Positions 24,896-36,330 of a stretch of DNA of 64,000 nucleotides are shown in pieces; position 1 is the stretch's first letter, and every line of letters begins with the position of its first letter. Source of the DNA: Sepiola atlantica (lineage: Eukaryota > Mollusca > Cephalopoda > Sepiida > Sepiolidae); NCBI GenBank assembly GCA_963556195.1, contig OY744544.1:47404984-47468983 (forward strand). Direction: 5' to 3'. A program made the position numbers and the translations under genes. The notes under the pieces are model-generated. The model was not told the DNA's origin, searched no databases, and was given only the letters and a program-made list of their open reading frames with translations.

Positions 24896-25510
24896 ATAAA
24901 CATTTGTGGAAGTGAAGGGTAGCGGATTGTCTCCGGTAGTTGAACATTTTTTGTTTAGATGATCTGTGTTGATTATGTTTGAACGAGAAGCTTGAAATCT
25001 AAAAATTTAAAGATGTAAAACCCTACTAAATCGTGCAATTGAAATAGCTACATGTAAAACAGAGAATAAAGTTTACTTTGAGATAACCAATAATACTAAA
25101 AAAAATTAACGCACTTAACATTAAAACAATTAAAATGCATAAAAAATTTGAATATATTTGAAACAGATGAATCCAATAAAAACTAAATCAAAAGCTTCGA
25201 TAAGGGTTGTAATATAGATCTTCATTATCATATATTAGTGCGTTAAGTAGAAACCAAAAACAGATTAGTGATACAGGTAATAAAAGGTTCATGTGATCAC
25301 GTTGATGAGTCAGTATAGCTGGCTTTTTTAAACGAAGGGGTGAAATTTCATTGGTTGATCGAAACGAATAGAGAGTGTTAGGAAATGGGGCAAACCCCCA
25401 ATAACTTTAATTAGTTGGAGGTTAGAAGTGATACTACTAGACTATAAAGTAATTTCCCTCGGGAATGAAACAATCATTTCTCTGTAGTTCACTTGACACA
25501 AATATACTTT
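24896..25510. other. No gene recognised
   Basis: AT-rich sequence without repeats or coding motifs that I can name. Confidence 0.5.
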
Positions 25511-25511
25511 A

Positions 25512-25558
<47 letters not shown>
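25511..25558. repeat. (ACT)n microsatellite
   Basis: About 15 ACT trinucleotides, running directly into a palindrome. Confidence 0.97.
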
Positions 25559-25591
25559 ACAGTGCTCAATACATAAGTGTTGAGCACTGTT
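25558..25591. repeat. Palindrome, 12-bp arms
   Basis: AACAGTGCTCAA (25558-25569) pairs with TTGAGCACTGTT (25580-25591) across a 10-nt loop, at the edge of the trinucleotide repeat. Confidence 0.9.
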
Positions 25592-25647
25592 AAAGTAAAT
25601 ACAGAAACAAAAATATATAAATGTAATATATTATTTTATAATATAAG

Positions 25648-25648
<1 letters not shown>

Positions 25649-25671
<23 letters not shown>
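25649..25671. repeat. (TA)n microsatellite
   Basis: About 12 TA dinucleotides. Confidence 0.95.
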
Positions 25672-25678
<7 letters not shown>

Positions 25679-25998
25679 TTTTATTTATACAGACATGTAC
25701 AAAAGGCCGCTACACTGGCATGTCAATGTTATCGAACAATAGTGTATTACATCATGTTGTTTCGCTACAAACCGTTTTATTTTTTCACTCTGGCCGGAAT
25801 TCAATAATGTAACGAAATAATATGAAATAAAATGTTTCGTATCTATTTTCAACCAGATGTTAGGTTTATGTCGATTACCATATAGTTATTTTCTGTGTAA
25901 ACAATCTGCAATGCATGTGTGTATATATGTGCATGTGTGAATATGTGTACGTTAGTAAGCTTTTATGTTTGTCTGATGTATTCGTGGGTCTCTACACG

Positions 25999-26116
25999 TT
26001 GTCACACACAGCCTTCGTCGGGACCACGGCAGCGAGCGCGTGACAATGATAAATATAAGAATAAGGTAAAAGTGTCCGGAGGTGGCTCGTAGGTCCCTAG
26101 GTTCCAATTTTATCAG
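25999..26116. repeat. Dispersed repeat, copy 1
   Basis: Shares TTGTCACACACAG, CTTCGTC, AAGCGCGTG-type GAGCGCGTG, CAATGATAAATATAA, TGTCC, GAGGTGGCT and GTAGGTCCCTA with copy 2 at 26826-26940, in the same order and orientation. Probably part of a retroelement leader or LTR; the class is not settled. Confidence 0.8.
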
Positions 26117-26825
26117 TAGTAGCGACATGTCATCACCCTCCATCTCTCCGCTTGTCGATCGTTCGGAAGATGGGTTTGGTTTCTTGGGCTACCCGGTGGG
26201 TTCTCGTTCCCTGTGTGACTCGACCTCATACTCTAGCCAGCGCTAACCGCCATTCTGAGGTCAGCGCAGCTTTCGTCTGCAAACGGGTCGTTCGGCCTGT
26301 TTTTGCCCCACTTATGCGCTTATTCGTCAGCGAGGGTGGGCATGTCATATGCGGTGTCCACCTGTCTCTTGTTTGGATAGATCTTGAGGTCATCGTGGAC
26401 ACACCTCTAGAACTCTTCTATCAGCATCAACTGCCTCAGCCTATCGTGATCTCCATCCACGCTCTTGACCGTATTTCTACCCTTTCACGCGACCTCGCCT
26501 CAATCTTAGCCTTCTCAATCTCTATTTGGGGCTGTGAAAGTCCGGGCTAGTCTGACACAAGGTCGTCTAACACATCTTCTTCGAATATATCGTTGTCGAC
26601 CATGTGCTCCGCTATTACTCTTATTAGCTGGGGTTTCCTAATAGATCGTTTGGGTTCTAACCCTTACGTTGTCCTTCCTTAATCTATTTAGTCCCTTGAA
26701 TGTGGGAGAACTTAAAAATGCCCTTTACTACCGACATCTTGGTTTTATGCTTTCGCTGTATCGTACCTGCGATATCTCCATTGAGATTGAATTGGAGAAA
26801 ATATTACAGGCCGATGCCCCCAATC

Positions 26826-26940
26826 TTGTCACACACAGTCTTCGTCAGAACAACGGCGGCAAGCGCGTGGCAATGATAAATATAAAAAAAGGTAAAAATG
26901 TCCAGAGGTGGCTTGTAGGTCCCTATGTCCGAATGTTATC
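26826..26940. repeat. Dispersed repeat, copy 2
   Basis: Second copy of the ~118-bp repeat at 25999-26116, same orientation, with scattered substitutions (AAGCGCGTGG, CCAGAGGTGGCTTGTAGG). Confidence 0.8.
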
Positions 26941-27960
26941 AACAGGAGAGAGGGGAAAGAGGATTCTCCAATTGCAGACATTACATAGAAAACAAGGAAG
27001 AATAACGAGCAGGTAAAAGACGACTACAACATCGAGATATAAACAATATTTATTTATAAATTACAGGAAAAGAGATAAACATGTATAAAACAAATAACAA
27101 GAATAAACAAGACACAATTTTAACGGAAAGAGATACTGATTAACGTAACTAATGGCGAGCAAAATCCATGAACAAAATAATGCCCTGAAGAGAAAAACGA
27201 GTTACTCACTCACAAGTGTAGAATCTCCCTAACGGGAGCTGAAAAGTTCAATGATCAGGGAATGTCATAAGATCACACTCATCCAAGATCAACACTGATC
27301 TTTGGATGGAAAACTCATTAGCAGAATGCAAGGAGCAAGTGTTCGGAAGTTATAAGTGCGGATGTTATCGTGGAAGTTCCACTTGGCGCTATGCAATCTT
27401 CTCGCGGCGGGGGTGTATTCGTTTCTTCACGACGTTTATTATTGACGGTAGATTTTAGTAAAATGATGTCGAATTAGCTTAGGAAAAATCTCGAGACGAC
27501 TCCCCGGTTGTGGAATCAGTTCTTCTCATTTTTCTACTTTTTCTTTGTCTTTTCATTTCTCACCGTGTACATTTCGGTGGGATTTGGTTCACTCGACCGG
27601 TGGCTCGCTCTTCTATATCTCTCTCGGGCTTACTGTCCGACTCGCGAACTCCGCCGATATGCGAGGGCGGATAGGTGGGTGGGTGAAGATTTCTCTGAGT
27701 TGCCGGGTGATGACGCTTTACGCCGATTTGTGGTAACGGCTCCCGGTGTTAGCTGTTGTTTATTTTATCTTCGTTTAAGTGTGTCGCTAGCCGGAGATAA
27801 AAAGTTAAACGCTACGACACTTGGCCTTTTGATGTGGGGTCATTTAGGTTCGAGCGCAGCGGGGTATCGCTGGTTATACGTAAGATTTGTTTCTTGTGAA
27901 GGTCGGCGACGTCGGTTCACATCTCAAATACAACATTAATTCCATTCATCATTTCCTCGG
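26941..27960. other. CpG-richer region, possible LTR-retroelement remnant, no confirmed gene
   Basis: It carries open frames (26152-26550 before it, and 27508-27939, which begins with TTG, not ATG) that I cannot match to any family. On the minus strand of 26480-26550 a charged EIEKAKIEARSRERVEI stretch resembles retroelement gag helices. The composition differs from the AT-rich flanks. I would not call either frame a gene. Confidence 0.3.
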
Positions 27961-28031
27961 GCCCAATGGCAAATATAAAGACGGATAAAATTAGATTCTG
28001 CTCGCTTTAATAAAATGTCTGTAGATAGAGA

Positions 28032-28093
28032 ATGGTTGAATCAAAATTAAAGAAATAAAATGTATTTTATTTCTCTAATTTTGATTCAACCAT
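28032..28093. repeat. Near-perfect palindrome, 30-bp arms, 2-nt loop
   Basis: Arms 28032-28061 and 28064-28093 (ATGGTTGAATCAAAATTA and its complement TAATTTTGATTCAACCAT) differ at one position. Imperfect pairing continues outside the arms. Confidence 0.95.
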
Positions 28094-28310
28094 CTCCCAT
28101 CTGTAACAATGTGTATTGATGTTTTATTATATTCTCTTTTTTAGGCCACCTAAACGAAACGTTAGTTGGCTGATTGCGTTGTACCTAGGCCGACTTGTGC
28201 GAATTGTGTGCTATTTTCGTTTTGTCTGACTGTGGGTTAGCTGTGACAAAACAACCATGCGCTGTTCATTTCATGTTTCCAAACTTAGATCTACCTATTT
28301 AGCTATCCAC

Positions 28311-28402
28311 ACTCACTCACTCACTCACTCTCTCACTCACACACACATACACACACAATATATATGTGTGTCTGTGTGTGCGTGTGTGCGTGTGTGTGTG
28401 TT
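28311..28402. repeat. CACT/CA/TG compound microsatellite
   Basis: CACT repeats pass into CACA/CATA and then TG/CGTG repeats. The CA and TG tracts face each other and could also fold. Confidence 0.9.
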
Positions 28403-28638
28403 TGTAATTGCGTGCTCAACTCATGTGTTGCGCTCTCTAATGAGAGAATAAATGGTTTTCACTTCACGTACAACATAACTCTTCGTTTAAACATTGCGAT
28501 ATCTCAGAGCAAGCGTAATAGCATAAGTAAACTGCTGATGGCATTTACAATTCGGTAAGATTCCGAATTTTAGCATAAAAAACAATCATTACACCTAATT
28601 AGTCCGAAAAACCGTGATACAGCGAAACGGCTGCCTGT

Positions 28639-28672
<34 letters not shown>
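28639..28672. repeat. (TA)n microsatellite
   Basis: About 16 TA dinucleotides. Confidence 0.95.
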
Positions 28673-28679
<7 letters not shown>

Positions 28680-29600
28680 TTCCTTCAATTTTTTCCATCC
28701 ATTTTTTTTCAATCAAAATTTGCTTTATTTTTTCATTCATTTTTTCTTCGGGTTTTCATCCAATAACGTTTGTTTTTTATCCATTTTTTCATAAAAATTC
28801 TTTTCAGTAACTTCCTTTTATTCTCTTTATATTTTATATTTTCATCCAACTGTTCATTCATTTTTCATTAATATTTTTTTCCATTTATTCATTCATTTGC
28901 TTTCATTCAATTTTTTTATTAATTATTTCATTCATTTTTTATTCCTTTTTTCATTCAGGTTTTATTCAGTATTCATTTATTTTTCTTCATTCAATATTTT
29001 CATCCTTTTTTTCATTTTTTCATTAATTTTTTTTCATTTTTTATTTCACTTTTTTCACTCATTTTTCTTCATCAAAATTGTCATTCATTTTTCATTCATT
29101 TCTTCTCATTAATTTTTCATTTCTTTTCATTCATTTTTCCTATCATTTTTTAAATTCACTTTTTAAATTTATTTCTCATTCATTTGTCTTCATTCAATCT
29201 TTGCATTCATTATTTCATTCATTTCTTCTCATTCATTTTTCATTCTTGTTATTTTTCTTTTTTCATTCATTTTTTCTCCTTCATTTTTAATTTTATTGTA
29301 ATTAATTTTCTTTTCATTTTTAACTCAGTTTTTTTTAAATTCAGTTTTTCTTTCATGTTTCATTAAGTTTTTAAAAATAATTTTTCTATTATGTCTTATT
29401 ATTTTTTTAATTATTTTTTTCATTAATTTATTTATTCACTTTAGTTCATTTTTTCATTCATTTTTTCATTCACTTTTTCATTTATTTTTGATTCATTTTT
29501 GCATTCATTTTTTTATTCATGTTGTCATTCATCTATTCTCATTCCTTGTTTTCATTCATTCTTTTAATTCATTATTCATTCGTTGTTTCATTCAATTTTC
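28680..29600. repeat. Degenerate TTCATT/TTTTCATTCA low-complexity region
   Basis: About 900 bp built from variants of TTTTTTCATTCA. Translations are Phe/Ser/His-rich strings in overlapping frames, so the ORFs are artefacts. Confidence 0.9.
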
Positions 29601-29604
29601 TTTT

Positions 29605-31125
29605 CATTCAGTATTACACTTGGTAAGTTTATTTCTTTGGGTAACTGGTATATATATAAATTATCTTTTGACCATTATTTTATCAATATCATTTACCTTC
29701 ATATTATTGTGAAATAGAGGGGAAAATAAATTAGGAATTTGCCGGAATGATTTGTTCTACTCGGCGTTGTCCGGGATAAATAATTATAAGATTGCACTAT
29801 TACTTTTGGGTAAGTGATATATATTAAATCGTTTCGCACTATTTTTTTATCACCATCATTTATTATTGTATAATAGAGAATGGGGTTGAGAAGTTACGAA
29901 CTAACCGGGGGTATTTCTTCCACTCGGCGTTGTCCAGGATAAATAATTGTTAGATTAGTATTACAATTGGTAAAAAATATACATTAAATCTCTTCGAAAA
30001 TTTGACTTCATAAACATAATTTAACTTCATATTATTGTAGAAATAGGGGAGTTAGTATAAGTTAGGAATTGACCGGGACCATTTGTTCTTCTCTGCGTTG
30101 TCCAGGATCAAAACTTGTAAGATTTCAGTATTACTTTTGGTAATGAATATATAGTAAATCTCTTCGGACTATTGATTTCATCAACATCAAGCAGCTTGTT
30201 AATACCGTTACATGAAGTGGTGTGGGATGGATACATTAGGAATTGACCGGAATTATTTGTTTTACTCGGCGTTGTCCGGGATAAATAATTGTTAGATTAC
30301 AGTATTACTTTTGGTAAGAGGTATATATTAAATCTTTTTGGACTATTCTCTTTATCAACAGCATTTATCTTCATATTATTGTAAAATGTGGGTGCAATAA
30401 ATTAGGAATTGACCAAGATCATTTCTTCTACTACTTGTACGGAATAAATAATTGTTAGATTACAGTATTACTTTTGGTTAGTGGTATACATATTAAATAT
30501 CTTCGAACTATTGTCTTTATAAACTTCATTTATACTCATATAATAATAAAATGAAGGTGAGGACAAGACATTAGAAACTGATTGAGACTATTTGTTCTAC
30601 TTGGCGTTGCCCGGCATAAAAAATTGTAAGATTACAGGTAAGGGATGTATTGTAAATTTCTTCAGACTATTGACTTCATCAACATTAGGTATCTTCTTAA
30701 TATGTTGAAATTGAGAGGGATTAAGAATTGACTGGGACCTTTTGTTCTACTCAAAGTTGTCCGAGATCAGGAAATATAAGATTACAGTATTACTTTGGTA
30801 ACTGGTATATGTTAACACTCTTCGGACTATTGTCTTTATCAACATTATTCACTTTCATATTATTGTGAAATAGAGGGGGGCAAGTAATTAAGAAATAGAG
30901 CGAGACCATTTGTTCTACTCAGAATTTTTCGGGATCAATAATCATTATCAACATCATTTTTTTCATACTTTGATTTTAACCATACTTTTGGTAGTGTTGT
31001 GAAGGCCACCTTACTAACATTACAGTAGCATATTCGGTAATTGAGGGTGGGGCGTTACATAAACTTTTGTTTTACTCGGCGTTGTCCAGGAGCAATAAAT
31101 ATAAGATTACAGTCTTACATTTAAA
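29605..31125. mobile_element. Helitron/Pearl-like core: about nine ~165-bp tandem repeats
   Basis: Each unit contains AGTATTACTTTTGGTAA, a TATATTAAATC..TTCGGACTATTG stretch, ATCAACATCATTTA, TTAGGAATTGACCGGGA and CTCGGCGTTGTCCGGG. Copies of the last motif fall near 29763, 29926, 30095, 30268, 30434, 30603, 30753, 30921 and 31078. A GA-rich stretch and a degraded terminus follow. Mollusc Pearl/BIV160-type Helitron-related elements are known for ~160-bp core repeats, which is the basis for the class. Confidence 0.7.
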
Positions 31126-31149
31126 AGAGATAGCTCCGGTAAATGAATT

Positions 31150-31372
31150 ACATTATTTTCGTTTCAACACATTAAAACAGGAGAGAAGAATGGTCTGAGC
31201 GGAGGAGAAAGAGAGGGTTGGTGAGATAGATGGAAAAATGAAAGGGTGCGAAAGGGAGAAAGATATAGAGACAGCTAGAAAGAGATAACATTTTAATATA
31301 AAGATGTTACACACACTATTTATCTTCTATTTTATTTTACGTCGGGTAGACCTGCTTGTATATGGAGAGAGA

Positions 31373-31410
<38 letters not shown>

Positions 31411-31420
31411 CTTGACACTG
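31150..31420 (+). mobile_element. GA-rich segment and degraded Helitron-like 3' end
   Basis: GA-rich sequence (AGAAAGAGATAAC, ACACACTATTTATCTTCTAT) leads to ACGTCGGGTAGACCTGCTTGT (motif at about 31339-31359), matching ACGCCGGATAGCCCTGCTAGT at 55300-55320 and the end at 50680. A GA microsatellite follows at 31367-31408. Confidence 0.55.
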
Positions 31421-32170
31421 TCATAGATAAAATCGGCTTGAAAATACAGCCTGACAGGTTTATAGATTCCATAAGCGGCGATTTTCTTTATTTAGTTTAT
31501 ATATTTTTCGCATGAAATCCACTTTTTAGTTGAGTTTCGCAATTTAAAAAATATTTTTTTGTGGAATGACGGGAAATGTGATGTCTACACGGAATTTGGG
31601 TCAGTTAAAATGGTGGGCGATTTAACATGGCGATGAATTACGCATAGCGCAGGAAGACATGCAGATTATTTTAGTTACAAAAACAATAATCAGAGAGAGA
31701 GAAGGAGAGAGAGAGAGAAGAAGAGAGAGAAAGAGAGAGAAACATAGGTTGAATATTATTTCATTAATTTTATATATAATGTAGTATAAGCTTTTCCCCA
31801 TATCTTTGACTGAAATATCTTTTTTTTAAGCAGAGTTTTTTTATATATAAACATACAGTTTTTATTTAAGAATGTTTTTTTAACATTTCTTTAACATTTC
31901 GTCTTTTTCATATTATTCAATTGACATTCTTTGTTTTGTCATTGAGAGAGTCGGGGGAGTGGCACGCACGGTGGGAGTCCTCCTCCTGCTAACATGAAAT
32001 TGTTAGTTAAATCCTCTATATTCTCATACGCTCCGATGAAACTGTGCGCATTATCTCCCTAGACGTTTCATTTATCATACATTTGACCAATCGCTGAGTT
32101 TGTTCAAAATTAGTCGACGGATGTTGACATTTGGCGATATTAAAAGACAACAGTTGGACAGCTAAAGCGA
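31421..32170. other. No gene recognised; GA tract
   Basis: AT-rich sequence with a GA/GAAG tract at about 31692-31742. Confidence 0.5.
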
Positions 32171-32174
32171 CAGA

Positions 32175-32360
32175 ATGGACCCCTAGCAAATGGAAATACT
32201 AAAAGGAAGGCGAAAACCCAGTTCGAGAGACGACCTCGACAGTCAACTGGGACCTACATGGCTACGCCTAGCTAGAGACAAAACGTGGAAAGTAACCAGG
32301 GAAGGTTCCTCCTCCAGAAGTGATTAAAAACCCTAATGATGATGATTATGATGATAGTAT
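32175..32360 (+). pseudogene. LINE ORF2 C-terminal tail with GAT-rich 3' end
   Basis: TEWTPSKWK is followed, after a frame change, by RDDLDSQLGPTWLRLARDK and TWKVTREG. This is the basic tail found after the RT in several non-LTR families (pattern W.DDL......W...A.DR..WK). A GATGATGATTATGATGAT stretch at 32337-32354 fits a LINE 3' tail. 5' truncated. Confidence 0.75.
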
Positions 32361-32477
32361 TTTTATAGCTTATATATAATCATCGAGCTTATATATACAA
32401 TTCCTTAGCGTATTATATATATATCGAAATTAAAAAATACGTCGTTTTCTTTCATTTATGCGAACTATATTTATATT

Positions 32478-33000
32478 AAAACAACTTAACGCCGAAAATA
32501 AATAAGACAACACAGTGGTATATTTACAAGAATATGTATTTACAGAAGTCAAGAATAGTATGTTACAGAAATACTGCTCCGACACTGGGTATTTTCTTCC
32601 TTCTCACCACAGAAAAATTTCGCACAAGTCTGGAAGGTGGGTAGAATCAAGCCAGCGCCCCTAAAGAAGGGACACTCTGACCAATTAAAAATTGCAAGGC
32701 CAGTCCCGTCGGCATTCCCCGGATGAGACGCTTTAGGCAGTTAATAATAAACTAACTCCTCCTTAAAAAGGGCAGGTGGACCTCTACCCAGACCAATGCA
32801 ATAGCCCGACAGATAAAAGGCCACCGAAATGTCCCAGTTTCTGCCGGAGTGATTGTCGAGAACAGATCCACGACTGGTATCTTCTGAGCAAGAGAAGCTT
32901 CTCCGAAACTGCGGCATCCTTCGTCGTAAACACTTCTATAGATAGTATCTAGAAGAGTTCATATAGTTATAAAATAGAGTAGATCATTATCAGCCATTTA
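32478..33000 (-). mobile_element. LTR-like end of the Gypsy element (3' side on the minus strand)
   Basis: The outer parts match 41038-41232: ATAAATAAGACAACA/ATAAATAAGATAACA, TGTATTTACAGAAGT (both), AATAGTATGTTACA/AATAGTATATTACA, and AGTATCTAGAAGAGTTCATATAG versus AGTGTCTAGAAGAATCAATATAG, then GTAGATCA. The copy here is split by a SINE-like insertion at about 32640-32905. Confidence 0.7.
32640..32905 (-). repeat. Degenerate member of the U2-headed SINE-like family, nested in the LTR
   Basis: CCCGTCGGCATTCCCCGG, AGGCAGT.AATAAACTAACTCC and AGGTGGACCTC (about 32703-32780) match the body of the element at 45000-45342. At the head, GAACAGATCCACGACTGGTATCTT is a rough match to the U2-like GAACAGATACTACACTTTGATCTT. 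The body match is clear; the head match is weak. Confidence 0.6.
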
Positions 33001-33219
33001 GCATCGCTCCATATGGAGTCAATACTCTTTTCCTTTTAGGATTTATTACAATCAAGTCCGTAAATTTACCTTTTCTTTTTGATGTTCGCTGTTCAGAACC
33101 TGTTAGCAGGATTGGTATCTCAAATGAGAGTAGTAAGTGGACCTTGGGTTTACTTTCGGCAGCCTCGTAACTTTTGCTTCCCTTATGTTGTACTTTAGCC
33201 CTCACATTTGATGACCGAT

Positions 33220-33700
33220 GTTTCTGACAAAGTAGTCAGAATTGCTGTTTTCTGAGTCGGAATCTATCCATCGTTGGCTAGTTTTTGACCTAGAAGTATT
33301 ATTTTTTAGCTCCTTCCATCAAGTGGCTTCATGTCTTGTCTGGACGATTTCCATTAAAAACGACATCCATTGGTTCGTCCTCTGGAGTATTCTAGACAGT
33401 ATCTGAATATCGTTTCCTAATCTGGTTCATGTGTCTGTTGTGGGTAAACTTGTGTCCTTTTTCCATCTCACTCATATTTGCAATCTGTTTATTCTCTACC
33501 CCTGTTTTCTGGTAGGATATATTCTTTTTGAACATCCGAAAAAACACACTTTCTCCAACTTTAACGGTCCCCTTCGTGACATTTTATTCACCTCCTAGTT
33601 TCTTATGCGTTGGCAATAATCTATCAAATACTGTTTTAATTTTCCTTGGAAATATTGTTATTGTTGTCGGAATGGAAGATGGAACATTGTATACCTGCAA
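33220..33700 (-). pseudogene. Gypsy region after the integrase core
   Basis: Continues the minus-strand Gypsy element. AGTGGCTTCATGTCTTGTCTGGACGATTTCCAT (matched in pieces, about 33320-33352) resembles 61637-61670, so this part of the family has another fragment in the window. No motif of its own; assigned by position. Confidence 0.4.
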
Positions 33701-34260
33701 AAATTATTGAATGGCCTTATTCAGCAGGTGTACTTCTCGCCTTCTTAAACGCTCGTTTAAACGTATCCTCGAACCGTTCTGCCTGGCCATTGATTAACGC
33801 ATGGTATGGCACGATCGTTATATGATCCATTACAAAAGTTTAACAAAATAGTTTGAATTCACTAGACGTGAATTGCGTTCCGTTGTCAACAATACAGTTA
33901 ACGACCCCGAACCTGGCTAAAAATTCATGTAAAACGCTAATGGTTACTTCCCTGTTGTTTTTTTACATTCTAATATTTCCGACAATTTTGAGAAACTGTC
34001 CACCACTATTGGGTAATAAAAACCATCCATTGACCAGTAAAATTTATGTGAATCATCGACCACAGTCAATCAGTTTTCGGCCAGAGTCTGATCTTTATAG
34101 TAAATATCTCTGCTACAAAATAACCTTTGTTTAGGTTCACCGCATTTTCAAGGTCTTTGTTTACACTTGTCTAATACACAAAGCTTCTCATGAGACTTTT
34201 CATTCTCGAAATGACCGGGTGACTGACATGTAATTATGTTTCTATTTTTTCTGTAATGCT
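33700..34260 (-). pseudogene. Ty3/Gypsy integrase, decayed
   Basis: Reading down from 34260 on the minus strand: HPGHF (zinc-binding side of the domain), then PKTD..WS and HINFTGQWM around the first catalytic Asp, VDSFSK-like remains, a degraded DNGTQF block near 33890 and HALINGQAERFE near 33800, the catalytic Glu region. The motifs lie in different frames with stops between, so no integrase can be made. Confidence 0.85.
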
Positions 34261-34559
34261 GTAGGAATAATCACTACTTCATCACAGGTTGAATGCACTT
34301 CCGAGATTTATCTGTGCTTTAATTTTCTTTTATTGTTTATATTTTTAAAAATCGTTGTCCAATGTTTTTTCTTTTATTTTTTATCGAAATCTCCCTAATG
34401 TCGTTATACAATGTATTTTTCACTTCTACCTCATTTTGAAGGGAGGCAATCAGTTTGTCTTCAAGGGATTCAGCACATTTTTGGATTAGTCTAGATAATC
34501 CGTCATCATGACTAATTTTTGACGATGGGAGAAACTAAATTGCATAATTGTAATTCAGA

Positions 34560-34880
34560 AGAATGGTCCCCCATCTCTGCAGTCTGTTTGAAATAAGCGT
34601 TGGTAATCCGTTTTTGACCTATAAATCGTTAGCAGTGTCTTAGGGTCGGTTTGCTATACAAAATGTCTACTATGACAAAATACGATGAAATTTGGTGACT
34701 GCAAATATGATAGCCAATGTTTCCTTCTCGAGCCACTTTTTTCTGTGTGCAGTACGGTACGAGACGCGTGAGCGATATATTCGAGCTATCCGTATTCCAT
34801 TTTCTGTAATATGTAGGCTCCAATACCGTACGAGCTAGAAAGAGTAGCTACAGTGATTTCGAGATCTACATTGTAGTGCG
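34560..34880 (-). pseudogene. Ty3/Gypsy RNase H, decayed
   Basis: The minus strand reads VATLSSSYGIGAYILQKMEYG (in pieces), with Leu where the catalytic Asp of the DASS motif is expected, then HASRT and a QTDPKTL block. A tail with LNYNYA-like and SRL-like remains follows at about 34480-34560. Several frame changes. Confidence 0.85.
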
Positions 34881-34889
34881 TAAAAAATA

Positions 34890-35620
34890 ATTCTGATGTG
34901 AGTTTTTTAAATGTCTCCTGGCATTCTGATGTCCAGACCCAATCTTTATCTTTTTTAATAGCTCATTAAGAGGAGCTTGCAAATTGTACATGTCTGGAAT
35001 AAACACATTACTATTATTTGCTTACACAAGAAAACTTTGTAATGACAATATTTTTCCAGAACCGGCAATTTTTTATCGCCCTAGCTCACTCTAGGTCTGG
35101 TCTTTTACCGTCTTTGTCTATAATTTAACCAATATATTTTATTTTTTCCGTAAAAAAATCGCATTTTTGCTTCTTCAATTTATGTTGCCATGAATTTTCT
35201 TAAATTCTTCGTGTACATGCATTTTTGCTCGGTGCTTGTAATGATCACTAAAAGGTAGGCTGTTGCAAATTCCAGTTCGCTTGGGAACGTGTCGATTACT
35301 TGTTGAAAATGTCTGGTGCCACCTTAACCTCAAATGGTAATCGTTTGAACTTGTACAAACGCCTATGGGCATTTATACAAATAGCTTTGAGCACTTTTCG
35401 TCCACAGGTATTTGAAGCATCACGTAAATCAACCTTTGAAATATTTTACTTCGGTTAAGTTTGGCGAACATCTATTCGGAACTAGGCAGGGGCAGTGGTA
35501 ATCTTTTACTTTATGGTTCAATTCTCTGCAGAAATATGCACAAACACTTTACTTATTTACATAGACTGTAGGCGAAACCCACTCACTGTACTCTATTTTT
35601 GATATTTCCATATTTTCGAT
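34890..35620 (-). pseudogene. Ty3/Gypsy reverse transcriptase, decayed
   Basis: From high to low coordinates: a WVSPTVYVNK block, HKVKDYHCP, the LQIPVD block, YKFKRLPFEVKVAPDIF, and a Y-L-L-V-I stretch where the YxDD catalytic pair should be, followed by KNKIYWL and FLCKQIIVMCLFQ remnants of the thumb. Order and spacing are those of Gypsy RT. The catalytic pair is lost. Confidence 0.85.
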
Positions 35621-35959
35621 TTAATTAAATCAAATTGACGAAGAATTAAATAAACATTTAATTCATCGTTAATATTATTTAATGATGCGAATAAAACATT
35701 TCTTTTATAAAATAATGGTTCAATATTTGGTTTAATTCAAACAGCAGTCATTTTTAACACCAAAGAAAACTTCCTAAATCTTTAGAAATATATTTCTTTA
35801 GTCTCTCTGCTTCGACATTTAATGTTACAACATTTTGACAAATAAAATTCATGAGCATATTCCATAATTTTAATTTCTTCACCAGTCTATGATCATGAGG
35901 TTGCTTGAGTAGTTCAATACGAACATTCTTAATTTTAAAGTTTTTCCTTTAATCTTATG

Positions 35960-36150
35960 TTAAAGATTAGTTCGCCCTCAAATTTTATTTGTTCACCAAT
36001 GACGCTTTTAGCTATATGTCTCGTTTTTATCACAGTTGGTTTTCCAATTTTTTTTACGTTGTAAGATTTATTATTGACAGATCTGAGCCGGAATCAGTTT
36101 GTAACTTAATATTTTTATTAATTATTTTTTCTTGCACAAAGTTCCGGATA
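35960..36150 (-). pseudogene. Ty3/Gypsy aspartic protease, decayed
   Basis: KLQTDSGSDLSIINL (about 36130-36080) holds the D-S-G active-site triad. After a frame change, KIGKPTVIKTRHIAKS and FEGEL continue as in Gypsy proteases. Confidence 0.8.
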
Positions 36151-36214
36151 TTTTGAGCTTCGTCACTTTTAGCAATATTAATAAGGCTTTTTTTTTACTT
36201 TATTTTAAACCGTG

Positions 36215-36330
36215 CAGTGTGTACTTTTGTGCTTCATGCGACTGCAATTAAAAAACTTTTTATTTCATATGGACACTCTTTCTACTAATGCAATTGCCCG
36301 CAACCAAAACACAGTTTAACAGGCAAAATA
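36215..36330 (-). pseudogene. Gag zinc knuckles, decayed
   Basis: The minus strand reads CFGCGQLH, two stops, then KECPY, and in another frame FNCSRMKHKSTHC. These are two CCHC-type knuckles of a nucleocapsid, frame-shifted relative to each other. Confidence 0.75.

Noticed and set aside
26152..26550. 132-residue ORF as a gene
   Set aside because: No recognisable domain; the opposite strand shows a gag-like charged helix, so it is probably antisense to retroelement sequence.
27508..27939. 143-residue ORF as a gene
   Set aside because: Starts with TTG, no family motif, and lies in probable retroelement debris; hydrophobic start is just a TTTTCT-rich stretch.
28897..29712. Phe/Ser/His-rich membrane-like proteins
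   Set aside because: Products of TTCATT low-complexity sequence in overlapping frames.
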